Source: DASYXT01 sp035934555 (GTDB lineage: Bacteria; Verrucomicrobiota; Verrucomicrobiia; Limisphaerales; UBA8199). From it: 64,000 nt of DNA. Where the stretch lies: positions 1-64,000 of the forward strand of contig DASYXT010000097.1 of the NCBI GenBank assembly GCA_035934555.1. The letters run 5' to 3'. The notes below the pieces were generated by a model. That model searched no databases. It worked only from the letters and a program-made list of their open reading frames with translations, and was not told where the DNA came from. A program made the translations under genes and the position numbers. Below are positions 49,829 through 58,201 of this stretch, in pieces. Positions within the stretch are counted from its first letter, which is position 1, and the number at the start of each line of letters is the position of its first letter.

Positions 49829-50902
49829 TCATTGCGTCATCGCCAACCCCGGTTCGACCAGGTCGTCCAGGGTTTGCACCTTCGCCTGGATCTCTTTGAC
49901 GATGGGCGCGGCGCGCTCGATGGCATTGGCCTCCGTCTGGCCGGCAAAACTTTTCATTACCACACGCACCGCGGCCATGACGTCGCCGTTGCGGTCGCGC
50001 AGCGGCATAACAACCGAAACCACCCCGTGCTCCTTGCCGTAGTAAGTCTCGGCGCGGGCAATCACCTCCCGCTCGGTCTTTGAGCCTGGTTTGCCGATTT
50101 CCTCCTCGTCACCACTGGCGATGAGCCGGGTGGTCCCGGCTTGAGCGCCCGGCACATAAATCTTCAATCCGAGCAGGCGCGAGTAGTGTTTCAGCATGCC
50201 GCGCACAATTCCACGAGCCGGGTCCTCGGTGCGGATATAGACAATTTTTGCGTCCACGAAATAGCTGACCGAGTCGGACTTGGTCCAGAACCCGATTTTG
50301 CCTCTAGGAAACGAATTGTCGGTGATGGTGGGGATGGCGAGCTTGCCGTCGAATAAGCATCGGATTTGGTTGCCCTTGCACTCGACACCCAGCTCGTGCC
50401 ACTCGCCGCTCGGAATCGAGATTTCGGGACCAATGATGCTGCCGCGCTCGCCATTGACGACTTTGTAAAAGCGGAACGTGTTGCCCAGGGAACTGGCGCG
50501 CAATACATAATAATTGGTTGGGTCCTGGAGACGGAACACAATGCCCGCCATCCGCTCGACGGCGCCTTTGACCGTTTCAAAGCGGGTCGTCAGCGTGAAA
50601 TCACCGTAGCTTTCGTCTTCATAGATCAGCAGCGGGAAATGTTCGTCGGTGGGGTCCTGCGCTAGTTGTGCGAGCACCGAACGCACGGCATGGGACGGTG
50701 CATTGGGTGAGAGCGCAGGCATCAGGGACGGCACTTCGATCTGGATCACCTGCCAATTGCCTGGTTGCCCTTTGCCGGTAAGCGCGCTGCGAAACCCGGG
50801 TGGAAGCTGACCTTCGCGGCATTCGCTGAAATCGAACGTGTGCTCTGCGGCAAATCCTGGCAAAGCCAGGCTCATAACCAGCCAACAAAACCATTTGTGC
50901 AT
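49829..50902 (-). CDS. Secreted LamG/DUF1080-like protein
   Basis: 357 residues from the ATG at 50900-50902, which gives a signal peptide (HKWFCWLVMSLALPGFAA). The frame upstream is derived from the adjacent family B repeat. The first ~200 residues are a concanavalin-like sandwich (FTLTTRFETVKGAVERMAGI, VFRLQDPTNYYVLRASSL) like the 3-keto-disaccharide hydrolase class. The C-terminal ~120 residues (RGMLKHYSRLLGLKIYVPGA, REVIARAETYYGKEHGVVSV) look like a small alpha/beta sensor-type domain. The role is probably carbohydrate-related, exported. Confidence 0.7.
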   Translation of the reverse strand: MHKWFCWLVMSLALPGFAAEHTFDFSECREGQLPPGFRSALTGKGQPGNWQVIQIEVPSLMPALSPNAPSHAVRSVLAQLAQDPTDEHFPLLIYEDESYGDFTLTTRFETVKGAVERMAGIVFRLQDPTNYYVLRASSLGNTFRFYKVVNGERGSIIGPEISIPSGEWHELGVECKGNQIRCLFDGKLAIPTITDNSFPRGKIGFWTKSDSVSYFVDAKIVYIRTEDPARGIVRGMLKHYSRLLGLKIYVPGAQAGTTRLIASGDEEEIGKPGSKTEREVIARAETYYGKEHGVVSVVMPLRDRNGDVMAAVRVVMKSFAGQTEANAIERAAPIVKEIQAKVQTLDDLVEPGLAMTQ

Positions 50903-50963
50903 CGGCCCAGCATAGCAACGGCAGGCAGCGGATGGAAGGCAGTATTGGAGACCACACCGGCAG

Positions 50964-51138
50964 AAAAGCGCCAGGGGGCTGGCGCAGTCCACGACGCTTC
51001 GCGACCAAGCACCCCAAGCTCACATCCGGGGCGCTCGGCCAGTCATCGGGCGCCAAATCGGGCGCCAAATCGGGCGCCAAATCGGGCCCCAAATCGGGCG
51101 CCAGCTTTTGGACTGCGCCAGCCCTCTGGCGCTTTTTC
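50964..51138. repeat. Dispersed palindromic repeat family B, copy 2, with 12-bp tandem
   Basis: The left arm AAAAGCGCCAGGGGGCTGGC and the right arm ending ACTGCGCCAGCCCTCTGGCG enclose a centre with a 12-bp tandem repeat (GGGCGCCAAATC, four to five units at 51048-51107, one with a GGCCCC variant). It fills the 337-bp gap between the LamG-like gene and purN and supplies misleading open frames on both sides. Confidence 0.8.
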
Positions 51139-51239
51139 TCCTGCTACCTCAAGTGCCCGACGCTTTAGCCGCGCTTGGGACCGGGCGCTGCGAGCGTTCG
51201 CGCTGGACAAGCCCTCCGACCTGTCAGTATCAGAAGCGG

Positions 51240-51869
51240 GTGCGTAACCAGCGGTCATACCGGATTGGAGTCTTAGGCTCCGGCAAAGGCTCGAATTTTG
51301 CCGCGCTGGCCGATGCTTGCTCAAGCGGAACCGTGCCGGCGGAAATCGCGCTGGTGTTGAGCGATATCGCAGATTCGGGCATTCTCGCGCGCGCACGGGA
51401 CCGGAATATTCCCGCGCGTTTCATCCAGCCGGGCAAGTACCGGACGAAGCTGGATGAGGATGCGGAGCGGGCGTTCATCAGCGCGCTGGAGGAGGCGCAG
51501 GTCGATTTGATTGCGCTGGCCGGTTTCATGCGGGTTTTAAAAGGCGAATTCCTGCGCGCGTTCGAGGGACGAATCATCAACATCCACCCGTCGCTGCTGC
51601 CGTCGTTCCCCGGGTTGGAGGCGTGGAAACAAGCGTTGGACCATGGCGTGAAGGTGACCGGCTGCACGGTGCATTTTGTCGATGCGGGCGTGGATGCCGG
51701 GCCCATAATCGGTCAACAGCCTGTGCTGGTCCGGGATGAGGACACGCCGGAAACGCTGCATCAGCGCATTCACGCCGCCGAGCACGAGTTATATCCGCGT
51801 TGTGTGGCGGCGCTGGCGCGCGGCCAGGTCGAAGTGCGCGGCCGACGTGTGCTGTGGAACAACGGCTAG
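51240..51869 (+). CDS. purN: Phosphoribosylglycinamide formyltransferase
   Basis: 209 residues from the GTG at 51240; the longer upstream frame comes from repeat B. GSGKGSNFAAL is the phosphate-binding loop. The catalytic segment NIHPSLLPSFPGLEAWKQAL has the Asn and His, and the Asp is in VDAGVDAGPII. It transfers a formyl group to GAR in purine synthesis. The last bases overlap the stop of the next gene on the opposite strand (shared CTAG). Confidence 0.96.
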   Translation: MRNQRSYRIGVLGSGKGSNFAALADACSSGTVPAEIALVLSDIADSGILARARDRNIPARFIQPGKYRTKLDEDAERAFISALEEAQVDLIALAGFMRVLKGEFLRAFEGRIINIHPSLLPSFPGLEAWKQALDHGVKVTGCTVHFVDAGVDAGPIIGQQPVLVRDEDTPETLHQRIHAAEHELYPRCVAALARGQVEVRGRRVLWNNG

Positions 51870-52810
51870 CGTCCGCGGCCGGCTGCCATCACGTTATTCG
51901 TGGAAAAGCGGATGAAAGGGAAGCACTCGGGGATGTGCGAATCCCACACGCCATGGCGGCTCCAAAACCAGCCGCTCGAGTCCTGAGCGGGGGGCGGCGC
52001 CTTATATTGGTTGAACCGGGAGAAGTCGATGCGCCACACATCGCCGTCGCGCGGGGGCAGCGCCCGCCCATCGGCCTTGGCCAGCCATTCCATGCCTTTC
52101 CACGGAAACGCCAACTCGACCGTCCAGCCGCGGTCCTTGTCGTGGGCGTTATTCAAAGTGCCATCCACATGCACCGCGGTCTGCCGGCCGGGAAAAGTCC
52201 ACGCCCACGACCCGAGCCGCAGCCCGCGCGGATGATTGGTGAACCCGACACCATTGAAGGTTTTGACCAGCGGATTAGACCGCTGGAACGCCGGCTCCTG
52301 GGCAAAGCCATCTTTGTCATAGGTATCCTCCCACATAAAGAAGGCCTCATAAACGGTGTTCAGCGCGTTGATCTCGAATTCGTAATAGCTGTCGCGTCCG
52401 GCGATGAACACCTCCGCGTCGTTGTTCTCGTAAATCGGTGAATTGTGCTTGGTGAACGTTGCCTGGACGTTCGGCTCCTCCAGCCAGAAGCCGACATACA
52501 GGTTCTGGTCGTCCCAGAGGATAGCCGCGTGGGTGTCATACATGGTGGGTTTGCCCGTCAGGATATCGATGAAGCGGGGAGAGCGGGGCGCCGCTTTCCA
52601 GCCAGGCTCCTCGAGCTTGCCATCGACGTGGAGCGGCTCGCTCACCCGGTAAGCGGTGTAGTGAGCGATTTGGTCTTCAGGACAGGGAAAAGCCCAAGCC
52701 GCATTGGTCTGCGACTCGGCGTGCCGAGTGCCGGCGAGAAAGAAGCACCCGGCGAGCAGTACCAATCGAGCAGTTGAAAATCGCAGCGAGCCAGAAGCAG
52801 AGTTGCACAT
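51866..52810 (-). CDS. Secreted CBM9-like carbohydrate-binding protein
   Basis: 314 residues from the ATG at 52808-52810, opening a signal peptide (TARLVLLAGCFFLAGTRHAE). The domain has SEPLHVDGKLEEPGWKAAP, ILWDDQNLYVGFWLEEP and NDAEVFIAGRDSYYEFEINA, matching family 9-type carbohydrate-binding modules. The rest, with KGMEWLAKADGRALPP and WRIDFSRFNQY, completes the fold. It is probably periplasmic or surface sugar binding. Confidence 0.8.
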   Translation of the reverse strand: MCNSASGSLRFSTARLVLLAGCFFLAGTRHAESQTNAAWAFPCPEDQIAHYTAYRVSEPLHVDGKLEEPGWKAAPRSPRFIDILTGKPTMYDTHAAILWDDQNLYVGFWLEEPNVQATFTKHNSPIYENNDAEVFIAGRDSYYEFEINALNTVYEAFFMWEDTYDKDGFAQEPAFQRSNPLVKTFNGVGFTNHPRGLRLGSWAWTFPGRQTAVHVDGTLNNAHDKDRGWTVELAFPWKGMEWLAKADGRALPPRDGDVWRIDFSRFNQYKAPPPAQDSSGWFWSRHGVWDSHIPECFPFIRFSTNNVMAAGRGR

Positions 52811-52851
52811 GGCCGAAACGTTAATGAGTCCCGCTTGGGAATGCCAGCTAA

Positions 52852-54372
52852 CTATATATATCCAAACACCCGGCAATAGGGCTCCAGGGCAGGCAGGATC
52901 GGGGCGAGGTGCTTCTCGTATGCACGCCAGCGCGCGACCGAGCGCGAATACACCGGCCGGGTGACATCCTGGTACGTGGGCGAATAAAGCTGCTTGGCGC
53001 GGCTCTTTTCATAAAACCGCGCCTGGTCCGCTTCCCAGGCCAAGCCGAGGAACGCAGTGACGCGACGCCCCTCCTTTTCCAGATCGGCTACCACGTCTTC
53101 ATACCGCGTCTCGAGCCAGGCGAACCCTTCCCATTCGCGCACAGCCAACCAAATATCCATGAGGTCGGCGTAGTGCTTGGCCGTGCGTTCCAGGCTCAGG
53201 AAGTTCACATTGGCGGCGTTGAGGGGGATGTTCTGGAAATAGCAGCTCAGGACCACGTCACGCGGATCGCGCAGCGCGATGAGCACCTTAAGTTCCGGGA
53301 ACACTCGCAACCAAACCGGCAGGCGCGCGGTAGGCGACGGATTCTTGTCCAAAAGCAGTTTGCCCTTGGCGAGGTCGCCTGCCTCTTGCAATAGACACTT
53401 GGCGTATAGCCGCCGGAGCGCATTCAGCCGGGCGCTGGAATGGTCGCGGCTCTTGTGAAAGGCCGGTTCGAGGACTTCAGTGAATGCCCCGGGTTCATCG
53501 AGAGCAGCGACGCCGGGATGCGCATCGAGAACCTGTTCCAACAGTGTGGTGCCGCTGCGGGGATGGCCCCCGAGAAAAGCCAGAGGCGGGAGCGGTTCGC
53601 GTTTGCCCAAAGGGAAGCTCTTGTCCCAGGACTTGAGCACTTGGGCCGGTTGGCTGCGGGCAAACCGCCGCGCTGTTTCCGCGCTCTGATCGTACCCCTT
53701 CAAAAGCAGGTTTGTATCCGTCAAACCGCGCACGAATTCTTTGGCTTCTGCGAGCAGAAGGAGGGCTTCATCAAAGCGCTCGGTTCGGTCGAGGATCTGC
53801 GCTAATTCATAGCGGCAGGCGTAGCGTACGTACGGGTGTTTAGGGTCGGAGGCCAGGAGTTCGCGCAGGCGGGTTTCAGCTTGAGGCAGGTCATTTTGCC
53901 GTCGGTCCAGTACCGCAGCAAAATAGCGCGCCTGTTCGTCGCTGGGGTTGATAGCCAGGCACTGCTCGACTGCGGAGCGGGCTTCGTCTATGCGGTGGCG
54001 CTGCTCGCAAAGCACTGCCAGGCTAATGCGGGGGTTTATGGCCTGCGGATCGGTCCGAGCGGCTTGGGCAAAACACGCCGCTGCCTCCTCGGGCTTTCGC
54101 AGATCTTTATATTGATGACCGATCAGGCCAATCAGTTCGGCATTGCTCGGTTCCAGCCGGATAGCGCAGTCCCAGGCCTTTCGCGCCAACGGAATCTCCC
54201 GAAGCCGAGCTGCGGTGTTGCCATACTCGAACCACAACATCGCCGATCCGGGTAATTGCCGGGTGAGTTTTTCGTAACAGGGCAATGCCTGTGCGAAACG
54301 CTGCGCCAATAAATGTCCACGGGCTTCGTTCAGCTTTTGTTGCAAAGAGGCGGATAAGGTGGGCGCATTCAC
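52852..54372 (-). CDS. TPR-sulfotransferase fusion
   Basis: 506 residues. Residues ~1-230 are tetratricopeptide repeats (RFAQALPCYEKLTRQLPGSA, EAAACFAQAARTDPQAINPR and similar). Residues ~265-506 are a sulfotransferase: the PAPS 5'-loop GGHPRSGTTLLEQVLDAHP and the 3'-site LIALRDPRDVVLSCYFQ. It should transfer sulfate from PAPS to an unknown acceptor. Its presence beside polymer-degrading genes is notable, as a sulfatase is also in the window. Confidence 0.92.
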   Translation of the reverse strand: MNAPTLSASLQQKLNEARGHLLAQRFAQALPCYEKLTRQLPGSAMLWFEYGNTAARLREIPLARKAWDCAIRLEPSNAELIGLIGHQYKDLRKPEEAAACFAQAARTDPQAINPRISLAVLCEQRHRIDEARSAVEQCLAINPSDEQARYFAAVLDRRQNDLPQAETRLRELLASDPKHPYVRYACRYELAQILDRTERFDEALLLLAEAKEFVRGLTDTNLLLKGYDQSAETARRFARSQPAQVLKSWDKSFPLGKREPLPPLAFLGGHPRSGTTLLEQVLDAHPGVAALDEPGAFTEVLEPAFHKSRDHSSARLNALRRLYAKCLLQEAGDLAKGKLLLDKNPSPTARLPVWLRVFPELKVLIALRDPRDVVLSCYFQNIPLNAANVNFLSLERTAKHYADLMDIWLAVREWEGFAWLETRYEDVVADLEKEGRRVTAFLGLAWEADQARFYEKSRAKQLYSPTYQDVTRPVYSRSVARWRAYEKHLAPILPALEPYCRVFGYI

Positions 54373-54623
54373 GCGTCTGGCGCTGAGAATAGTGCGTCGG
54401 CCGGGTTCTCACAAGCCGAAACAAAGTCGCGCAATTGCCATTAATTGCCATTAGGCGAGGTGAGAAACGCCGTGTTTCGGATATACAAATTATCGAAACG
54501 ACAAATTATCATTGACACCGAGCAGCTTAGCTGCTTGAATCCAATCCTGACCTCAAAATGGCGTGCTGGGGGCCGCAGGATCGTAACCGGGCTTCCAACG
54601 CTTTGGACGAAAGAGTAGGACCT

Positions 54624-56591
54624 ATGAAAAGATCACGATTGAATGGAACTGCGCGGAGCGCTTGTCAGGTGGCTTGTACCATTTCGGCAGCCGCTCTCAT
54701 GTTAGGAGTCAGCCAGGCGGCGACCGTCGGGCTGAAGTTCACTGTGGACTACTGTGGCTACGCCAACTACGTCAACTATGTCAATGCGCCGGCATTCGGC
54801 ATTCCGATGAACCAGTGGCAGAACCTCACGGCCATGGGGACCGGATACAATAGCTGCGCTGGCCCGCTGTACTTCAACCTGTCGGAGGTGATAGACACCA
54901 CCACTGCGACCAATGGTTTGCACCCGCTGCCTACCGGCTCACTGACGGTTAATTGGGGAGGCGCCACCGCCAATTGGAGCGGCTTCCGTGGCTACGACTC
55001 CGGCACGCCTCCGCAACCAATCACCTCCGGTCCCCCAGTCCCTGAGGCGCAGGTCTATGCAGGGTTTATTCGCGACGGGGTGAATTTCGGGCCCGGCTCA
55101 AGTGGCGGCAACAATAATCAACCGGGCTACACGGTCGATATCACCGGGCTGCGGAGCCTGTTCACCAACGGCGTATTTGCAGTACAATTGGTGGCTTCGG
55201 CCGACTCGATGCAGTACCTGACCAACGCTTTTATCATAGACGCAACGCTACAAACGACGCAGTCGGTTACCTATCCGCAGACGCAGGTTTATGGCAATGC
55301 CGGCGACACTCCGTGGTTCCGGGCCATTGGTGGAGGCTTGAGCACTGCTAGCGGGGCGGTTAGCACAGATCATCTGAAAGTCATTGGCAACCGCGCCTTT
55401 CATACTGCCGGTCCGCCCGCCGTAAATTTTGCCAGCACCATCTCCGGAGTGATCATTAGCGACCAACCGGTGGTCACTATGTCCCCCCGGTCTGTCCTGG
55501 CCAACCCGGCCGACACCATCATGCTCAGTGCGTATGCAGTGGGTGTGCCGCCGATGAGCTATCAATGGCGCCGGAATGGCGTCGCGGTCGCCGGCGCAAC
55601 AACCACCGCGCTCTCGATGGCCAACGCCGTGCTTGCCGATGCCGGCAATTACGACCTGGTCGTGACGAACTTATACGGCAGCGCGACCAGTGCTGTGGCC
55701 GTGGTCACCGTGGACCATATCATTACCACCCCTGGCAGCAGCTTTGTTGTCGATTCCAATCCTCAGAATCCCGAGAACGATGGGATTAATGTGGGCGCAA
55801 CCTGGGTCGCTTCCAGCACCGACGCCCATAGCGTTACGCGCACCGGCCTGATGAACTTCAACGCGGCGGCGTCCAATCAAATCAGGGTGCCGGCCTCGAG
55901 CAACTTCAACTCGCCGACCGGCAGCATTATGTTCTGGGTGCGTTCGGCTGGTCTGGCCAACCCGGCCGGAAACCCTGCGATCCTCGTTGATCGGCGCAAT
56001 GGCAGCAGCGGTTTTGTGGTTGTGTTGAATGCCGATGGCACTATCGCTTTCCAAGCCAATAACGGTGCATACGCCCTGGGCTCGACGATTCCATTGGCGG
56101 ATAACAATTGGCACCAAATCGCTTTGACTTATGATCAGAGCGTCAGCGGGCTCGTCACGCTTTATGTAGATGGGGTAGTGGACAATCTCGGAGCTTTCAA
56201 TGGCTGGTCCTGGGCACCCAATCAGGAGTTGGACCTCGGGCTTTCGAGCGATACAACTGATTGGCAACCTTACAACGGTTCGCTGGACGACGTGCGCCTG
56301 TACAATCAGGTTCTCTCCGATTTGAATGTGGCCTCCGCTTACACGGGCGCAGTGGTGAATCCGGCGGCGCTGGTGCTGTGGCTGAATTTCGATGCCGCGC
56401 CAATCCCGGGCGTGACGCTGCAATGGCAGTGCCCCGATGCCGTGCTCCAAAGCGCGCCCGTGGTAACTGGCCCTTACACGGATCTGCCGGTCAGCTCGCC
56501 GCATGCGGTCGCGGCGCGTGGTGCGGCTAAATTCTTCCGCTATCGCGGGCATACGCCCGCCAACGTTATCAGCAATCCCTACCTCATGTGA
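54624..56591 (+). CDS. Large secreted LamG-/Ig-domain protein
   Basis: 655 residues from the ATG at 54624; an in-frame ATG at 54558 would add a 22-residue leader without signal features. A signal peptide (ACTISAAALMLGVSQA) is followed by a novel first part, then an Ig-like domain (PPMSYQWRRNGVAVAGATTT, then DAGNYDLVVTNLYGSATSAV) and a LamG_3 concanavalin domain (NNWHQIALTYDQSVSGLVTL). The end (FFRYRGHTPANVISNPYLM) is a short C-terminal segment. It is exported, probably adhesive or carbohydrate-binding. Confidence 0.8.
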   Translation: MKRSRLNGTARSACQVACTISAAALMLGVSQAATVGLKFTVDYCGYANYVNYVNAPAFGIPMNQWQNLTAMGTGYNSCAGPLYFNLSEVIDTTTATNGLHPLPTGSLTVNWGGATANWSGFRGYDSGTPPQPITSGPPVPEAQVYAGFIRDGVNFGPGSSGGNNNQPGYTVDITGLRSLFTNGVFAVQLVASADSMQYLTNAFIIDATLQTTQSVTYPQTQVYGNAGDTPWFRAIGGGLSTASGAVSTDHLKVIGNRAFHTAGPPAVNFASTISGVIISDQPVVTMSPRSVLANPADTIMLSAYAVGVPPMSYQWRRNGVAVAGATTTALSMANAVLADAGNYDLVVTNLYGSATSAVAVVTVDHIITTPGSSFVVDSNPQNPENDGINVGATWVASSTDAHSVTRTGLMNFNAAASNQIRVPASSNFNSPTGSIMFWVRSAGLANPAGNPAILVDRRNGSSGFVVVLNADGTIAFQANNGAYALGSTIPLADNNWHQIALTYDQSVSGLVTLYVDGVVDNLGAFNGWSWAPNQELDLGLSSDTTDWQPYNGSLDDVRLYNQVLSDLNVASAYTGAVVNPAALVLWLNFDAAPIPGVTLQWQCPDAVLQSAPVVTGPYTDLPVSSPHAVAARGAAKFFRYRGHTPANVISNPYLM

Positions 56592-56756
56592 GAGAGGGTT
56601 AAGTGTGTCGTCGCGGCGTGCCTCGGAAGCGGGGCACGCCGCCGTTTTCTGGGGGCCTGCTTCGGCACTGGCAAGGAGGGTGCCACTGTTACCCCGTTTC
56701 CAACGATGCAAGCAGAGCGGGGTTGCAACCCAACCCGCCCAGCCTAAACTGCGCGC

Positions 56757-57500
56757 GTGCAGTTTGAGCTGAGCTTCGGGTTTCGCGACTCCGCGCGGCC
56801 AACGCCCCGGCCGGATTGGTTACAGGTCGGCTCGCGTCTCGTTCGCCTGTGGTTGGTACCCAATCCGCGCGCTCGGCGGTACGTGTTGCGGCTCCGCGCC
56901 GATGGCAGCGCGCGCGTGGCGATCCCACGAGGCGGGTCGGTATCCCAGGCGCGTCGGTTCGCCGAGTCTCACATCGGCTGGCTGGAAGGGCAGTTGCTGC
57001 GCCAGGCAGTTCAGCCCGCTACCGTCCGGCAATGGCACGTGGGAGATGAAATCCTTTTCCGCGGCGAACGAGTTCGGCTCGAGCTCAGCGCAGACGGGCA
57101 GAACGGAATCGCCGCTTTCGGCAGCGAACGGGTACGAGTGAAAGACGTGGCTGTGGATCTTCGTCCCGAAATTGAGCGGCACCTGTGGCGGCTCGCCCGG
57201 AATGAGTTGCCGGTTCGGTTGCAGGAACTGGCGCTCCATCATGGCCTGTTGGTGAGACGAGTTTCGGTGCGCAACCAGCGGTCGCGCTGGGGCTCCTGTT
57301 CAAGAGTCGGAACCATTTCATTGAATTGGCGGCTGGTTCAGACTCCGACTTTTGTGCGGGATTACATCATTCTGCACGAGCTGGCGCATTTGAAGCAGAT
57401 GAACCATTCGCGGCAGTTTTGGCAAGAAGTGGCCAGCCTTTGCCCGGACTATGCAGATGCAGAGACGTGGTTGAAGCGGAACCGGGGATCGCTGCGGTAA
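56757..57500 (+). CDS. YgjP/DUF45-type metallopeptidase
   Basis: 247 residues from a GTG. The core motif RNQRSRWGSCSRVGTISLNW is followed by HELAHLKQMNHSRQFW, the zinc-binding site of the DUF45/YgjP family related to SprT and M48 proteases. The first 110 residues are beta-rich (RYVLRLRADGSARVAIPRGG). It is cytoplasmic with unknown substrate; nucleotide-processing ligation links are known for some relatives. It is followed after 23 bp by the ECF sigma gene. Confidence 0.88.
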   Translation: MQFELSFGFRDSARPTPRPDWLQVGSRLVRLWLVPNPRARRYVLRLRADGSARVAIPRGGSVSQARRFAESHIGWLEGQLLRQAVQPATVRQWHVGDEILFRGERVRLELSADGQNGIAAFGSERVRVKDVAVDLRPEIERHLWRLARNELPVRLQELALHHGLLVRRVSVRNQRSRWGSCSRVGTISLNWRLVQTPTFVRDYIILHELAHLKQMNHSRQFWQEVASLCPDYADAETWLKRNRGSLR

Positions 57501-57523
57501 TCACCGGGAGATGACGCAGAGAT

Positions 57524-58162
57524 ATGCCACCGAACCCCGAGCTTTCAGAAACTGATCTGGTGCATCGCGCCAAAGGCGGTGACCTGGATGCGTTCGAGTC
57601 CTTGACCAGCCGCTACGAGCAGCGCGTCTATTCGCTTGCTTTCAGGATGCTGCGCCAACAGCAGGATGCCGAGGATGTGACCCAGCAAACCTTTCTTAGC
57701 GCCGTGGAACACCTGGCGGGGTTCCGTGGCGACGCCAGTTTTGCGACGTGGTTGTTGCGTATCACCACTCATGCCGCTCTGAAGGTCATTCGCAAACGCA
57801 AAGGGCTGAATACCGTTTCACTCGAAGAAGCGACGGAAGAGCGAAGCGATTCCGATGTAATCCCCCACCCCGAATACATCGCCGATTGGCGCCAGTCGCC
57901 CGAGGAACTGGTCGAGCGGAATGAAACGCGGCAATTGCTCGAGCAGGCTTTGGCCCAATTGGATCAAAAGCACCGGTTGGTTTTCCTCTTACGCGATCTG
58001 GAGGGTTTCTCTGTTAAGGAAACGGCCGATGCGCTTGGCTTGAGCGAAGCCAACACCAAAGTGCGGCTGCTGCGCGCTCGGCTTCAGCTCCGCGAACTGC
58101 TCACGCACAAGCTGGGCGACCCAACGCGCCAAGTCAGGCCGGCGCACGAGCATTCGCATTGA
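57524..58162 (+). CDS. ECF-type RNA polymerase sigma factor
   Basis: 212 residues. Region 2 is VHRAKGGDLDAFESLTSRYE, QRVYSLAFRMLRQQQDAEDV, TQQTFL. Region 4 is FLLRDLEGFSVKETADALGL, SEANTKVRLLRARLQLR. It is of the RpoE/SigW class. No anti-sigma gene with a zinc motif is next to it, but a His-rich C-terminus (AHEHSH) is present. Confidence 0.92.
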   Translation: MPPNPELSETDLVHRAKGGDLDAFESLTSRYEQRVYSLAFRMLRQQQDAEDVTQQTFLSAVEHLAGFRGDASFATWLLRITTHAALKVIRKRKGLNTVSLEEATEERSDSDVIPHPEYIADWRQSPEELVERNETRQLLEQALAQLDQKHRLVFLLRDLEGFSVKETADALGLSEANTKVRLLRARLQLRELLTHKLGDPTRQVRPAHEHSH

Positions 58163-58201
58163 GCTGCGTGCAGATTTAGCCGGGCAAGAAGGCAGCTTCT
58201 G

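Noticed and set aside
50903..51239. N-terminal extensions of the LamG-like gene and of purN
   Set aside because: Both start with the same MDCASPLAL-type peptide encoded by the arms of repeat B, so they are repeat artefacts.
54373..54623. Short gene between the sulfotransferase and the LamG/Ig gene
   Set aside because: Only a short in-frame ATG extension is open; no ribosome-binding site or coding character. The 250 bp look like a divergent promoter region.
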